A stretch of 64,000 bases of DNA from Hsuehochloa calcarea (GCA_036346395.1 CM070604.1:53223003-53287002), one strand, 5' to 3'. Shown: positions 31,885 through 44,879, counted from the first letter of the stretch. Numbers and translations: made by a program. The notes: generated by a model not told the origin, from the sequence alone.

Positions 31885-34800
31885 TTAACGCCTAATACGA
31901 CCACCACCTGGCCCTGAAGCCCCCCTCGGACCCGTAAAACGAGCAAACTGCAGCCGCAAAGGGGGCGAATTGCGATCATGTTCATCAAACTTATAGCCTG
32001 CAAAATCAACCGTGGATTTTTATGATTTATTACGTGACAACGCTGCGTGCAAACATTAGCGTCTAGACAATAAGCAATTTAACGAACAGCTCAACACACG
32101 TAGGAACAACACCCCGTTGAAGATGTGTCTAAGTAATTCCAAACAAGTGACCAAAAGAAAGCAACACCTCGTCTCAGAATGGCCACTACATAATGCAGAA
32201 TAGCATACCCAAAAATAGCCCATTCACCATCCTCTTGGAAGAGACCTTCAGAACTGCCATGTAGTTTGTCTCCGCAAGACGCCACAGCCAACTCCTTGCA
32301 GGCGTACATTTCATACATTACCTTGACATATTTAACATGTAGACTGACTGGATTACTTCTACCATGCTACAGAGATTGGTAGTAAATACCACGGGCATTG
32401 ATCCCTTTTACAAGACCTAAGTGGCTGCCTATCAGCCACCTCTCTGGAATAAGGACAATCAGAATAGGGTGGCAAGGCATCATTGATGGACCATACTCGT
32501 ATTAGGGCATATATAGCTTGCTAAAATGGTGGTCAAATGAAGGGCAACTTATTTATTCAAGAGGACCAGTGGCTCAGTCAACCACAATCTTATTGTAACA
32601 ATAGATGGTAAATGTCCACACCATTTTCTACTATAGAGTGTTTAGGCATATGCGGATATAGGTCTATTTCCTAGTCAACGTAATATAAACTCAGGGAGCA
32701 TTATCACGTGAACATCATCTATCGCCAAGTCACCAATGACCACTAGGGTGACTATGTGAAGCAAAATATTCAGATAATAAAAAAATACAGACAAGTATTG
32801 GTTGGCCAATACCCCCGCACCAAAATAAAGGATAGCGATTTTAGTTGAAAGAGTTTTATTCTAACAACGCAACTGATAGTGTTGGCTTTGGCTAAAGGCT
32901 CCAAACTACCATTCCTTCAAAAACCTATGCAGATCTTGAAACACAAAGGATCCAAATTTATGCATGTAGAACTATTGAGATAACTAGCACTCCAGGGAAT
33001 GGAAAAGAAAACACACCAGTTCAGAACAATACAAGATATAACATGAGACATGTTAGATATTTATATTGTGTAGGGTGTTATTTGCTATTGTCTAACCTTG
33101 TACATGTTATATATTGACCTTTAACCCATTGGAATATACAAGAGGCATTATTCCAAACATAGTATCAGAGCTATGGAAACCGTAGCCATCAAAACCCTAC
33201 CTTGACCAGCCGCCGCCGCCGTCCCCGCTCTAAGCCTCTTCTTCTTCCCGCTGCTCCTCTCCCTCGGATCCGGTCGAATGCTGCCTCCGTCCGAGCAGGC
33301 CTCCATCCGAGACGAGCTTGCCTTGGCCAGAGCTTACGCTTGGTGCTCGTGGCCGCCGTCTTCTTGAGCTTCTCAGCCGTGCGGCGCCTCCACCCGACCT
33401 TCTCCACCGTGCGGCGCCTCCACCCGAGCGCCGGATCCATCTTCTTCTTCATCGGCGTCTGCTCCGCCCCCGAGCGCCGCCTTCACCCGGCCTTCTTCGT
33501 CTCCGCCGGCCGTCTGCTCCCGCCTGGTGCTCTGGCCGGACCATGTCGCCGCTCGGACAGCGTCGCCGCAGCGCCGTGTAGGCCTTTATCTTCCGGCTTT
33601 CTTTTGAGTGCCTGCAGTGAGCTCGCCCGGACCAGAGAGAGAGAGAATCTAATGACTTCTACCGGAGGCTCCTTCGCCATCCCGCTCCCCCAGTTCGGTT
33701 CGATGGGACGAACTTTCAGGAGTGGGCTGTTCACCTAAGGATCCACCTCAACAGCCAGCGTCTCTGGGGTCATCTCACTGGCGAGCAGCCCTATCCGCCT
33801 CGTCCTACACCGCCAGCCCTACCTTCTCTCTGCTGGTGCGGATAAGGTGGCTCAGGAGGCCGCTAATGCTGCACCGGAGGAGGCCCTAGAACTCTACCAG
33901 TTTGAGCTGCACGCCTACGAGCGCTGGCAGGAGGCCGAGGCTCGTGCTACCGCCATCCTGGTGGGTAGCATGCCCGTGACCATCTCTATGGATGTGGTGG
34001 AGCTACCGACGACACAGCTTATGTGGGAGCACCTCTGAGCTCACTACCAGCCAACGAGTGATGCTATGTATCTCTCAGTTGTGTACCAAGTGCATTCTCT
34101 TCAGCAGCTCGATGCCACTGTGGATGACTTCTACCAGAAGCTGTCAGAGGTGTGTTGTCAGCTTGACTCTCTAGGGCCGGATGTCTGCCGGACCTATCCC
34201 TACTGTGTGCGGCTCCGCGCTCACCAGGAGACACATCGTCTATATGACTTCCTAAAGCGTCCCCGACCTGAGTTTGAGACTGTGCGTGCTCAGCTCCTGA
34301 CTCGTCACCCGTGCCCGAGCTTGGTGGAGGCCCTCACGGGTGTGTGTGCTGAGGAGACTCGTCACCGTGTCGTGGCTCGGATGTAGTCTGCCTTGTCTGC
34401 CTTAGCACCACCTGCTCCTTCAACACCGACCGTGATCCCTCCCCCAGCTCCTCCGGTGGTGGTTGTTTCTACTGCGGGTCTCCACTGCACCTATTGTCAG
34501 CGTGACGGCTACAGGTATCAGGATTGCTACAAGCGGAGGCGGGACCAGGGTCGTCGGGGTGGACGTCCCCCGAAGGGCTCTGGAGGTTCTTCTCACTCAG
34601 GAGCTGCCACCTCTCGCTGGGCTCCTCTGGTGACGCCACACAACAGCTCCTCTCACTGCTTCAGCGCCTCGGTGTCGACTCGTCCTCAGACTCCTCGGGT
34701 TCTGCTCGTCTGGCTATTGCTTCTCAAAAGTCTTCCTCGCCTCCTCCTCCCTCGTCAGGTATCTTGTCTCCGTGGATCTTGGACTCTGGTGCTTCTTTTC

Positions 34801-37800
34801 ATGACACCAAATTCTACCCACCTTACTTCCGTGCGTTCCACAGATTTTTCTTCCGCTGTTCAAACTACATATGGTACCTCTCTTCCTGTTGCAGGCCGAG
34901 GCACCCTTTCCATTTCTTCTTTTCATGTTCCTGCGGTCCCTCATGTTCCTCAGCTTACTATGCAGCTTATGTTGGCTGGTCAGATCACTGATCACGGCAG
35001 TCGTGTTGTTCTTGAGTCTGACTCTTGTTGTGTTCAGGACCGCCGCACGGGGACTCTGCTTAGTACTGGCCCTCGGCACCGTGATTCGCAGCGTCTCTAG
35101 GAGCTTGACTGGCTTCATCTTCCTTCCGCTATCTCCACCAGCCAGTCAGCCACTATCACTACCTCTGGTTTTTGATGCGTCCTCCGCTACCTCTTTCGCT
35201 CAGTGGCACCATCGTCTCAGTCATCTCTGTGGCTCGCGTCTATCGTCATAATCGGTCGTGGTGTTCTTGGGTCTGTTTCCGAGGAACACCTCTTTACATT
35301 GTATGGGTTGCAAGCTTGGCAAGCAGCCGCAGCTCCCCTATCCCTCTAGTGATTCTACTTCTACTTGTTCTTTTGATCTTGTTCACTCTGATGTTTGGGG
35401 TCTGACTCTCTTCGTTTCGAAGAGGGGGTCATCGCTATTATGTAATCTTTATTGATGATTATCCCCATTATACTTGGATCTACTTCATGTCCGAACGCAG
35501 TCAGGTTCTCTCTATTTACCAAATGTTCGCCACCATGGTTCGCACACAATTTGATTCAGTCATTTGTGTATTCCGTGCCGACTCTGCTGGTGAGTATCTA
35601 TTTGCTGCTTTGCGTCGCTTCCTCGCTGAGCAGGGCACTCTTCCCCAGTATTCTTGTCCTGGTGCTCACACTCAGAACGGTGTCTCTGAGCATAAGTATC
35701 GTCACTTGCTTGAGACCGCTCGTGCTCTCATGCTTGTCTCTTCTGTTCCCCCTCACTTCTGGGCTGAGGCTGTTTCTACTACTGCTTTTCTCATCAACCT
35801 GTAGCCTTCCACTGCTCTTCAGGTTCTACTCCTGTCGAGCGTCTCTTTGGTCGAGCTCCAGAGTACAGTCATCTTCGCAGTTTCGGTTGTATATGTTTCG
35901 TCCTTCTTCCACCTCGTGAGCGCACCAAGCTGACTGCTCAGTCAGTTGAGTGTGTTTTCCTTAGCTACAGTCTTGAGCATAAGAGTTATCGCTGCTATAA
36001 CCCTGTTGCTCGCAGGATGGGGATTTCTCGGGATGTCACTTTTGACGAGTCCCGATCTTACTACCCTTGTTCCCCCACTATCAGCCCAGATTCTCTTACT
36101 GAGTCGATCTCTTTTCTGATTTTTCCTGACTCTTCGCTTTCCACCACTGTTTTCCTTCATCCTCCATCTACTCTGCCTCACTCTCCTCTGGCTCCTCAGT
36201 CTCCATCGGTTTCGCCGCCGCCGGATTTTCCTTCCCGCTATTTTGTTGAGGCTTCACCTTTTCACCAAAGCACAGACTCGAGCTCAACATAGCTTCAACC
36301 TCTCCAAACTCAGCGTTGTTGATCCACTATGAGTTTGAGGTGGATGTTACATATGTATATTGTGTAGGGTGTTATTTGCTATTGGCCAACCTTGTACATG
36401 TTATATATTGGAGGCATTATTCCAAACATGACATTCATGAAAAATGGATGCTGATAAGACCAACACCAGCACGTGGTGTTGTCAGAGTTCTCAACTTGAG
36501 GAACAGCAAAATCGCTACATGACTCAATGCAACCAAAAGTAGTTCCAGAACTAAAACTGATAAATGATTTAGTGTCAACATAATATAGTTCAGAAAGTAT
36601 CTATACATGTCAAGTTCATCGATTTCACCTTGCAAAGCATCCATGGCAATCGCAGCTTGAGTAGCATTAGCAAAATCAACAAAACAGAGGAGAATTGGAT
36701 CGCCACCAGGCTGTCAGAAGCAAAGGAGTTAGAAGGATGATTGGAAATCAAATGAGAGGCAATGCCTGAAATACATCAAATAGTTCACTTACATGTCTTG
36801 GTTCTTTGTTTACAAGCCTCACCTCACGAAAACCAACAAATGGTCGGAAGATATCTGGGGGAAAAAGTGAAGGACCAACAGCAAAAGATGGGGGCATATT
36901 ATTAATGACCGCACATACAGTTTAAGAAAATGAAAGTTTGAAAAGAGAGAGAGGCAGAAAAGGTATAGGATTTAAGGATACGAGAAACTTCTCGGCGGGC
37001 ACAATCAGTAGGAATGCCTTCAATGAATAAGGTGTTTGAGGCATCTGGGGGAAGGGGAGGCTCTGGCATTCCACCACCAAGACCACTATTTCTGCCATCC
37101 ATACCCCCAATAGGCATCATTGGACGATCATCAACCGGGTAGCCAGCACTGCCTCCTGCAGCAGACCTAATAGATTCACCAGCAGGACCAGCACCATAGG
37201 ATTGAATTTGCTGAAGTTCAACAAAAAATGTTAGCTGAGAGCGTTGTTTTAAAAATGATTGTGCAACAAACGAATGATTGGTACCCCAGTACGTAGAAAA
37301 CGTTCATATGAAGCATTAAGAGCCTCGGTATCTCTGGCAGCACGATATCCTACCCTTTCTTCATCACGAGGATAATAGCCAGCCATCTCAGGAGCACCAG
37401 GTACATCTATGCGAGGAAAATAAACTAGCAGTAAATATGGGCCTCAAGGCATGTGCAGTTTTTCGCGGAACATTAATACGCAGCTAAGGAATTACAGGAA
37501 TGTTGTCTCAAGCTGTCTATTCTGTATACTGGGCTCAGATATTGGTTGCAGAGCTATACTAAAACGACTAAATATACAGAGAACTCTGATGCGTCCTATT
37601 GCAACACGAATAATCAATTAAAATGCACACTCAAGAGTACAGCTTGCTGTCACAACTAGCACCAAGCAATCGAATCTAAACTTAGCACGCTGCATCATAA
37701 ATCATTTAACAACTAAATTGTGGAGTACATGACAAAAGATATAAAGGGAAAACAGGACTAGCCCTCACGCAACAGCACCACTAAATTGGGAAATCAATGC

Positions 37801-38232
37801 AATTTACCATGTGTGTCCAATACGATGTTACAGAAATCAGGTCGAACGAGAGCAGCGAAACATAAACCTATGCTCGTGATCTCAGCCTCAGCGTAAGCCA
37901 GGCCGAAGCAAACCAGACGCGCAGTGCGACAGCGCACCCTAAAACCCTAAACAGCCGCGCCCGCGTCGGAACTGCAACCCGCGCCCACGCACAGATCGAA
38001 CGAGCAGAGCAACGCATACGACGAGCGGACATCGAATCGAGGTAGTTGCGAGAGGGGGAGACGAACCGGAGAAATCTGCGGGGCGGGGGCGCTTGAGGGG
38101 CTGCCCGGCCGCCGCCGCAGCCACCTGCGAGGCGGCCGGCGGGGCCGCCATGGGGGCGGGCGCCCCAGCGGCAGCGGCGGAGGGAGGCAGCGGCTGGCGC
38201 GCGTCGGCGTACCTCCAGTACGCGTCGGCCAT
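31885..38232 (-). CDS. Nuclear-speckle RNA-binding protein (RRM), NSR-like
   Basis: Six coding exons on the minus strand: 38232-38067, 37406-37285, 37210-36982, 36854-36793, 36710-36629 and 31997-31885. All introns are GT-AG and the phases join without error to 257 residues ending GGRIRR-stop. The N-terminus MADAYWRYAD, a Pro/Ala stretch with LKRPRPADFS (possible NLS), and one RRM follow: NTLFIEGIPTDCARREVSHI (RNP2-like), FRPFVGFREVRLV, DPILLCFVDFANATQAAIAM (RNP1-like) and YKFDEHDR. This is the arrangement of the NSR proteins that act as alternative-splicing regulators in plants. Intron 5 is 4.6 kb because copia element D sits in it. An AG repeat lies in the 5' leader (about 38273-38292). The coding sequence is free of frameshifts. 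Confidence 0.9.
33051..33159 (+). repeat. Copia D 5' LTR
   Basis: 109 bp, TGTTAGATATT...ATTATTCCAAACA. Compared with the 3' LTR it carries about 25 extra bases (CCTTTAACCCATTGGAATATACAAG) and about four substitutions. Confidence 0.88.
33160..33172 (+). promoter_or_regulatory. Copia D primer-binding site
   Basis: TAGTATCAGAGCT, one base different from the TGGTATCAGAGC that pairs with initiator tRNA-Met, directly after the 5' LTR. This is the standard priming site for plant Ty1/copia elements. Confidence 0.85.
33186..34772 (+). pseudogene. Copia D gag
   Basis: It reads RFDGTNFQEWAVHLRIHLNS near 33700, then HLTGEQPYPPRP, QFELHAYERWQEAEARATAI (about 33900-33955), MYLSVVYQVHSLQQLDATVD (about 34066-34125), YDFLKRPRPEFETVRAQLLT, and a zinc knuckle CTYCQRDGYRYQDC (about 34488-34530) where the usual His is Tyr. 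Stop codons and frameshifts occur near 33740, 34036 and 34386. The 5' part (33200-33650) is GC-rich Ser/Pro sequence of uncertain coding value. Confidence 0.75.
34773..36344 (+). pseudogene. Copia D protease and integrase; RT lost
   Basis: Protease WILDSGASFH (about 34775-34803, catalytic DSG kept), then VPHVPQLTMQ and the pre-integrase FAQWHHRLSHLCGSRL (about 35190-35240). The integrase core keeps all three acidic positions: YVIFIDDYPHYTW (about 35440), CVFRADSAGEYLF (about 35565) and TQNGVSEHKYRH (about 35672). After the linker (EASPFHQ, about 36260) the next recognisable text is TKAQTRAQHSFNLSKLSVVD (36264-36328), the extreme C-terminus of RNase H, so the RT and most of RNase H are deleted. 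Confidence 0.82.
36345..36428 (+). repeat. Copia D 3' LTR
   Basis: 84 bp, TGTTACATATG...ATTATTCCAAACA, preceded by the purine tract GAGGTGGA. About 95 percent alike to the 5' LTR outside the 25-bp gap. Confidence 0.88.
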
Positions 38233-38773
38233 GGCTGTCGGGGTCTCTCTCCGGAAGGTTCAGGAGGGGAAGCGAGAGAGAGAGAGAGAGAGCTCGTGAG
38301 AAGTGGTGGGGAGTTCTGCGAGTGGCGGAGTGGAGGTGGAGGTGGAATGACGTGTCGAAGAAGGAAGGAATCCGGATCCGGCCAGCTTGTTGCCCTTTTT
38401 GGACGGTTGGATCACGTGACACCACCGGTCCTGCCTAGGGCTGCCTAGATGGACTGTGTGTCGCGATAAAACTATTGATTACGATTCGTATTGTTTGTAG
38501 GCTGGGTCGATATAGCATGAAGGTTTGTGTTGTGTTTGAACCGTCACTCTAGCAAATGGGTCATGCTAGGCACGGCTCGAGTCCGGCACGACCCGTGTAG
38601 CCCAATTGCGGAGAGGCCGAGGGAGGCCGCCACGCTAGGCCGGTGAGAAGGGAGGAGGATGGTGGCGCCGACTCGGTGGAAGGAGATGGCAGCGAAGTGG
38701 CTCGGGAAGGGAGGAGGAGGAGGGTGGCGCGGGCGTGCGGCCGGCTCGGGAAGAGAGGAGGCGAGGAGGGAAG
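38233..38773. other. NSR upstream region and GC-rich flank
   Basis: It contains the (AG)n leader of the NSR-like gene and its probable promoter. From about 38560 to 38773 there is GC-rich sequence (GGGAGGAGG units) that continues after element E at 51064; E split this flank. Confidence 0.5.
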
Positions 38774-38778
38774 AGGCC
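38774..38778. repeat. Target-site duplication of E (left)
   Basis: AGGCC, identical to 51059-51063 on the other side of element E. Confidence 0.9.
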
Positions 38779-39552
38779 TGTCGGTGTATTAGAACCGATC
38801 TTACGTAAAGATTATTTGATTCGGGGGGTCTCCTAGAGATGAAATCACGCAGAGTAGTTGACACGGTATATTTAGACAGGTTCAGGCCTTCTCCGGAGAG
38901 AATAATAACCCTAATCCTGTGTGTATGGTATTCTTGATGATCAAGTAAAAGACTAAGACTATTACAGAGAATAGCACTTGTGTTTCTACTTGACTAGCTC
39001 TTGTTCGCTGTCTCCCTCTCCTCTATCCCTCTGATTGATGCCCTTATATAGTCGTGAAGAAGTAGCCGTTTTGTCTCATGAGATGCGCCTAATTAATCCA
39101 AGAATCTGCATGATGGCAATAATTACCGGCGCCTCGGCTTCTTCACGCCGTCTGGCAATTATCTTCCAGAGATAATGGGGTAATTACACACCATTAATAA
39201 GCGGAATAATAGTGCGTGTAGACCGTTCGGATTCCTTAATCAATTGGACTCACTCGCCTGTAGGTTTGATTATAAGGTGGTCGTAGTTTACCTGGTCGTA
39301 GAAGGACTTACGACCAGGTAGCAGTCGTAGAAGGACTTACGACTATGTAGTGGTCGTAGAAGGACTTACGATCATGACATAGTCGTAGCAAGACTTACGA
39401 CTATGGGGGTGATTGTAGAAGAACTTACAATTACTTGTTAGGCCTCTCCCTTATAGATATAAGGGGTACTTCTGGGGACTATGTGACATCATATTTACCC
39501 ATAATAAGAATTATAGATAAAAGATAAAATGAGGATTATTAGATCCTCGTCA
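38779..39552 (-). repeat. Gypsy E 3' LTR
   Basis: 774 bp, ending (minus strand) in CACCGACA at 38779. Hairpin array at about 39291-39430. Differs from the 5' LTR mainly at CAG/CTG sites (for example CTTCCAGAGATA here against CTTCCGTAGATA at about 50670). Confidence 0.92.
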
Positions 39553-40125
39553 TCTAGCCCCTAGCTTCAAGTGAAAGTAACTTACTTGGTAAAGGTTTCG
39601 TAAATGGACTTACGACCATGAGAATGTCGTAGAATGATAGTCAAGGAAAAACTCTTCGACATTTGAGTCTTTGCTTGACCAGAAATTGCTTGGTCGGGAA
39701 GGTTGTTTACGACTATCAAAAGTCATAAAAACCCCTACGACCGTCGGTGGTCGTAGTAGGGGAATCGGAGAAAAACTCTTCGATTGATACTTCCTTCGAC
39801 TAGAAAGACTTGGTCAAGAATGTAATTTCGCTTGAGGTGACAATACGCACCTATTTTTCTCGAGCGGACCATCTGGGAATTGCAACCGCTCTCATAGACT
39901 TGTCCGATGAAGCGGTTCTCGGCGGTACAACCATCTCTCATAGACCTATAGCCGAGACGGTTTCAAGGCGGCGGAGATCGTATGATTATAAAACTTACCA
40001 GAGGTAGACTTGGGTTTTACCTTTCCCAAATCACTCCGCCGTTCTTGATCTCTTGCTTTCTCCGTCCTCGACTAGGTTTCATCTTCTCACGCCAACCCAA
40101 TCAAAAACTTCTTGCTTTTGGCGAA

Positions 40126-43100
40126 ATGGCTAAGAGAGTTTCGAATGGGAGGAATCGGAGATGGATGCGCTAAGATCAAGATCTTGGTCGATCTTGGAAG
40201 ATCCCAGAAGGCTCGGTGAAGTGGATTCCGCTATCAGGCAAAGATCGCCATCGGGAAAATGGGCAAATCCACATTTTTCAAGCATATTGTGAGTGCGGCC
40301 TTGATTGCTCGCCCACCCTTTCTTCTGATGAGTACTCGAACACTTTGGGGTGGAACCGGTGAACTTAGGTCCCAATTCCATTACCATGCCGAGTGTGTTC
40401 GTATCTGCATGCGAGCATACACAGGGATTCCATGGATCTCGAGTGTTCCAATATTATTATGGGATGGCTCGACAAACCGAATCGCCGGAAGTCTGGTCTC
40501 AAGCTCCACGACTCAAGTCGAAGGAGTATATTCAGAGTTTTACGGTCTTCGTGGGTCGGGCCGAGGAAGAGGTGGTTCTCTTGGAAGGTCACCTCTGAAG
40601 ACACCTTTCTTTGCGAGGAAGGTCATGAAAGAAATCTTCATGGGATTCAACCTCAAGATATCAGTAGGATTAGCCTTTATATTCAAGCCATTAAGGACTT
40701 GAAGGAAGAAGGGTGGACCGGATGGCATGTGGTGAAGGATTTCATCACACGCCTAATTAGTCCTCAAGAAACGCAGCATCTCCTATGTGGAGGTACTCGG
40801 GAGAGGAGACCCACTAGAGACTACGAGGAGGGTAAGCAATTGTCAACTTAGCTCTCGTTTGGTCTTTCTCAACCTTGTCTAATATTTTTATCTGCTTATA
40901 GATCTTTCACAGTGAGGTTGACTCAGTCGACTCATCCGTGAGAAGTCCCCGCCACTCGAGGGGTGGTTCCTCAAGTCATTGCGGCTTTGTCCGCAGATGA
41001 AAGGATAGAGCGCCTAAAGGTAATCAAAAATCTGATTCTTTCTTTAGGACTTTATAGTCGTAGAAGATACTTACGACTAATGGTGATCGTAGAATATCTT
41101 ACGATCAAGAAAAAGTCGAGAAAAACTTACGACTTGGTACTAGTCGTAGAAAAACTTACGACTAATTAGTGATTCTTCTTTTTACTCGCTTTGCTTTACG
41201 TAAAGTAGGCATGGAAAATCGTCGGACGACGAAGAAGTCGCTCGATGACTATTGGCGCCGGGTTGTCGAAGACAAAGGCTCGGCTCCTCCCTCGAAGAGA
41301 CGTCGACTTGTAAAATCTGCCGATAAGGGGGGAGCAAGCTCGAGCTCTGGTCTTTCGACCAGACCCTCTACAAAGCCTGCGGCAGCTGTAGTTGTATCTC
41401 GAAGCCGAGGCCGCAGCCGTCGAAGCCGAGGAGGTTGAAGCAACTGAACCTCTTAAGCGCAAACCTCGCAAGGCTAAGGTACCTTCTATTATGACACTAA
41501 TCTTTCGCGATCGGTGCCACTCCTAGTTTTATTAAGCAACCGGAAAGGAGAACCGGAAAGATTTTATGTCTTTTATGAAGGGCGATCTTTGCAAGACAAC
41601 TCGCAATCCGAGGGCGTTTATACGGAATGGTCGAGGCCGATCTCGCCCATCCGCAGGATCGAGAAACCGAGCCACGATCCTGTTCAAACTCTACGACCAG
41701 ACGTGGTCGTAGCTGGGCCAATTATTGAACCTCGACCAGACGTGGTCGTGGAGAAGAAGAGGTCCTCCGTAGGGAGGATTGCTCCAAAATTCCTGGTTAA
41801 GACCGAGTGCGAGGTATGTGAAATGTACTAAAGTGTAAGAACGACATTTACCTTTTTCTTTTCACAACTTTGATTTGCTTTTCTTTATTTCATCCGATTC
41901 CTTCAAATTTCTGAATGCTTCTCCGAGAAGTCCATTGCTATTCCTTCATTTACTGGAGAGGTATCAATGGAGGTGATCGAAGCATCACCCTTGGCCCAGG
42001 TGGCCGATGAAGTCGAGACTCCTAGAGTGACTCACACATCTGCTGAAGTCGTAACTACGACCCTTGAAGTTCTTGGTATTCTTGTTGAGGTGGCCGCCAC
42101 GACCACCGAGGTCGAGAAACAACAGAGGCACTGGAAGCCTCTGGTCAAGGTGGTGATCGACTGCGCGACCGCTCTGGGAAGGAAATCGTAGGGCGTTCCT
42201 TCCCTACCCAAAGAGAAATCACGTAACCGTATGAGAAAATTTCAACTCGTGGTGACTTCTTTGGGCTGCCTCCGTCGTAGGGTCTTCTGCTACAGATCTC
42301 GTGACCGAGTCCCCCATCCCAAAGATATTCCCAATACGGAGAATACTTTTGATAACGAGCGCCTTGAGAAGGTGTGGTGGGACAAGGTCGCGAGGATAGA
42401 TAAGCTGCAGAACCCGGACCTTGTATATTCGGTGTTTGCTAGGATGACTATGAATGTAAGTATCTTCAAAATACTTATATATGTGGCTTTCCTTCACTTC
42501 TCACTGTTCTCTTTTTGCGTAAAGCTCTGGAGCAAATTCTCGTGTTGTCGGTGAGTATCATCGACAACTTTTAGAGCTAAGACAGAGAAAGAACTACTCT
42601 GCAGAGGCGAGAGGTGGTAAGTCACTTATCATCCATAGTTGTTTTCGACTTAGATACTCGTATAATATTTTACGAGAATAGTCATGGAAGAAACTCATGA
42701 CAAAGTACTAGTCGTAAAAAAGCTTACGACTACTTACGACCAGGTAGTGGTCGTAGAAAGACTTATAACCATATCGTAGTCGCAGAAAAACTTACGACTA
42801 GGTCGGTGGTCGTAAAGATGCCTTACAACCATTCGCTAATTTTTATCTCCGTCTCTCGTCCTTTGTAGGTTAAGCGGTGATTCAAAGACCTTAGTGACTC
42901 ACTCGACTATGAAAAAGAAGAGTCGAGGAGGCTAAGGAACAAGTATTAGTCCTCTCGGATAGACTTGAGAGACTGCTCTGCATCTACAAGATTGCGGGGA
43001 AAAATAAACGATGAAGTTCTCGAACTTAAGACTGCTTTTGATCTTTAACCTTTACCCGACTCTCCTTTCTTCTCCGGATAAAGAAAAAGAGATCACGGAA

Positions 43101-43960
43101 GCTCGGACCAAGTTCAAGAAAAAGCTTTGGTAATTCAGAGTTTTCCGTATTCTGCGAATAAGGATCAAGAACTCGAGGGTCTTAGAACTCGATTAACGGG
43201 TAAGTAAATCTTTACTCATTATCCTTTGAGTATTTTCCTTTTCTAATGCCAATTTCTTGTTCGAAATTGTCATCCAATTGAGAAGCCTCGAGGTCAAATC
43301 CAAGAAAAACCTTGATCTACAATGAGTCCATCCGCATTGCTAAGATGAATCTGAGAGGACATCAAAGCATGGGAGAAAAAGCACATCAAACTATTGCTTC
43401 CCATCGAGAAGAGGTTAAGAAACTGGATTCTCAATTAGTAGGTAAGAAATGCTTTTACCTATAATTAGCTTTGTGTTATCTTCCTCCAGAAGTTTATTTT
43501 CGTTTGACCGATTTTATTCTTTTCGAACAAGTGGTGAAAACAAAAACTTGCGAGGCTTCGACTTGTACCCAACAGAGATGGAGTCGATGAAGACTAGTCT
43601 TCAAGGCAACATCACTCTCCTGAACAATGTGCTTAGTGAGCTACATTCTGAGGGAAAAACTCCTCGAGAAGATACCATAGCTGCTCACATAAGTACCATT
43701 GGGGAACAAGTCGGAAAATTGCAAGAAATGGTGACCACTCAAGACTAATCAAAATTTGAATCAATAAGGAGGCGATGAAGGCTGCGATAAGTTACGCTTT
43801 AGCGAAACTTAAAGCTCAAGACCCCCGCCTTAATGTTAAACCAATCGAAGCCGACTTCGATTGTCCTGAATCAGAGGCAAGTTGTCTGATTGAGGAAATG
43901 CAGTCAGTTGGCAAAAAGGTGGCGGAGGAAATGCAGCTAGGCTCTCCCCCTTCAGAGTAA
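40126..43960 (+). CDS. Antisense gene of gypsy E (Transposase_28-like, NLS, coiled coil)
   Basis: It runs against pol. ATG 40126 (MAKRV) opens the domain with LWGGTGELRSQFHYH/GPNSITMPSVFV and RISLYIQAIKDLKEEGWTGW; the first exon ends TACGAGGAG|gtaagc (40838) and the next begins after cttatag (about 40903). A further exon carries DDYWRRVVEDKGSAPPSKRR-RLVKS (41247-41325), strongly basic and NLS-like, then an Arg/Ser-rich stretch. Downstream exons give ERLEKVWWDKVARIDKL and coiled-coil segments: VLSDRLERLLCIYK, MESMKTSLQGNITLLNNVLS, VGKLQEMVTT and MKAAISYALAKLKAQD, ending SPPSE-stop at 43960. A few indels break the frame, but about five exons have clean GT/AG borders. Role unknown; possibly a nuclear accessory protein of the element. 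Confidence 0.6.
41040..41170 (-). repeat. Hairpin array in an intron of the E antisense gene
   Basis: Four units such as GTCGTAGAAGATACTTACGACT and GTCGTAGAAAAACTTACGACT between an exon ending CGCCTAAAG|gtaatc and one starting after aaagtag|GC. These are the LTR hairpins on the other strand. A second set lies at about 42690-42835, again within a predicted intron. Confidence 0.7.
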
Positions 43961-44263
43961 TCTTGTAACTACCTTGTAAGGCAGACAATTTCTGTTGATG
44001 AGTAATATATGATCCATCTTATTTCCTGAAAATCATCTTGTCGAGTAGTTAGTAACTCATAAGATAATAAACGAATGAAAGACTAAGAATTGAAGTCAAA
44101 TTAATAACTTTATCCTAGCCCCCGACTATTTGCTTAGATTGTTTAGACAATCTAAATAAATAGTGTTTAAAATGGGGTTTCTGAAAACAAAGAGAGGTTT
44201 ATTTAACTTATAGATTTTATTACGGTTGTCAAGCCTTTCGTCGAAAAGAGTAGAAACGACTGA

Positions 44264-44756
44264 CACTAGGAAGTTCCTTCCGGTAAGCGTGACCACGTGC
44301 GAGAGAGGAAAGGCTTCGACTAGGTGATGTTTCCATCTCCGACTAGTTTAATCAAACCAAGAACAGCAACTTGAGTTAAACAAACGTCTTAGAGGACTTT
44401 AGTCATTCGTTCGTCCTTTTTTTGTGGACTTCGATAAGTCTTTTCCAGTAGCAAAAGTAGGAGACTGAGCGACACTAGGAAGTTTCCTTCTAGTGGGCAG
44501 GACCACATGCAGAGAGGAAAGACTTCGACTAGGTGTGTCTCTTCCTTCACCGATTAAAACAAATCGAGTACACCAAAGGTGGTCGAACAAATGTAAGAAA
44601 GTGCACTCTACTTAGAATATTTTTTGAATTTACTGAAAAAATAGACTAAGATTGAGAGAGTTGGCTTTGAGAATATTACGACTAGATAGAACCCGAGCTC
44701 TTTGTATTGGCAGCAAAAATGAGTAACGAGTCGATGCTAGGAAATTCCTTCTAGTG
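44264..44756. repeat. Three stem-loop palindromes in E
   Basis: CACTAGGAAGTTCCTTC-type palindromes at 44264-44285, 44473-44495 and 44735-44756, the counterparts of those in C. They lie between the convergent ends of the antisense gene (43960) and the integrase. Confidence 0.75.
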
Positions 44757-44879
44757 GGCAGAACCACATGCAGAGAGGAGAAGTTTCAACCAGATGACGT
44801 TTCTCGCTTTTGGCGGTGTAGAAAACCGGGTGTTTTCATATCATAGTCGAAAGATTAAAAAGCACTACTCAAAAATAAG

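Larger units (their letters stand above)
33051..36428 (+). mobile_element. Copia element D in NSR intron 5, RT deleted
   Basis: A 3,378-bp element with 109-bp and 84-bp LTRs, inserted antisense to the NSR-like gene. The flanks AGACA (33046-33050) and TGACA (36429-36433) agree at 4 of 5 bases. It has gag, protease and integrase sequence, then jumps from a Ser/Pro linker straight to the end of RNase H, so the whole polymerase is missing. It belongs to the same copia family as A (shared gag and integrase motifs). Confidence 0.88.
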
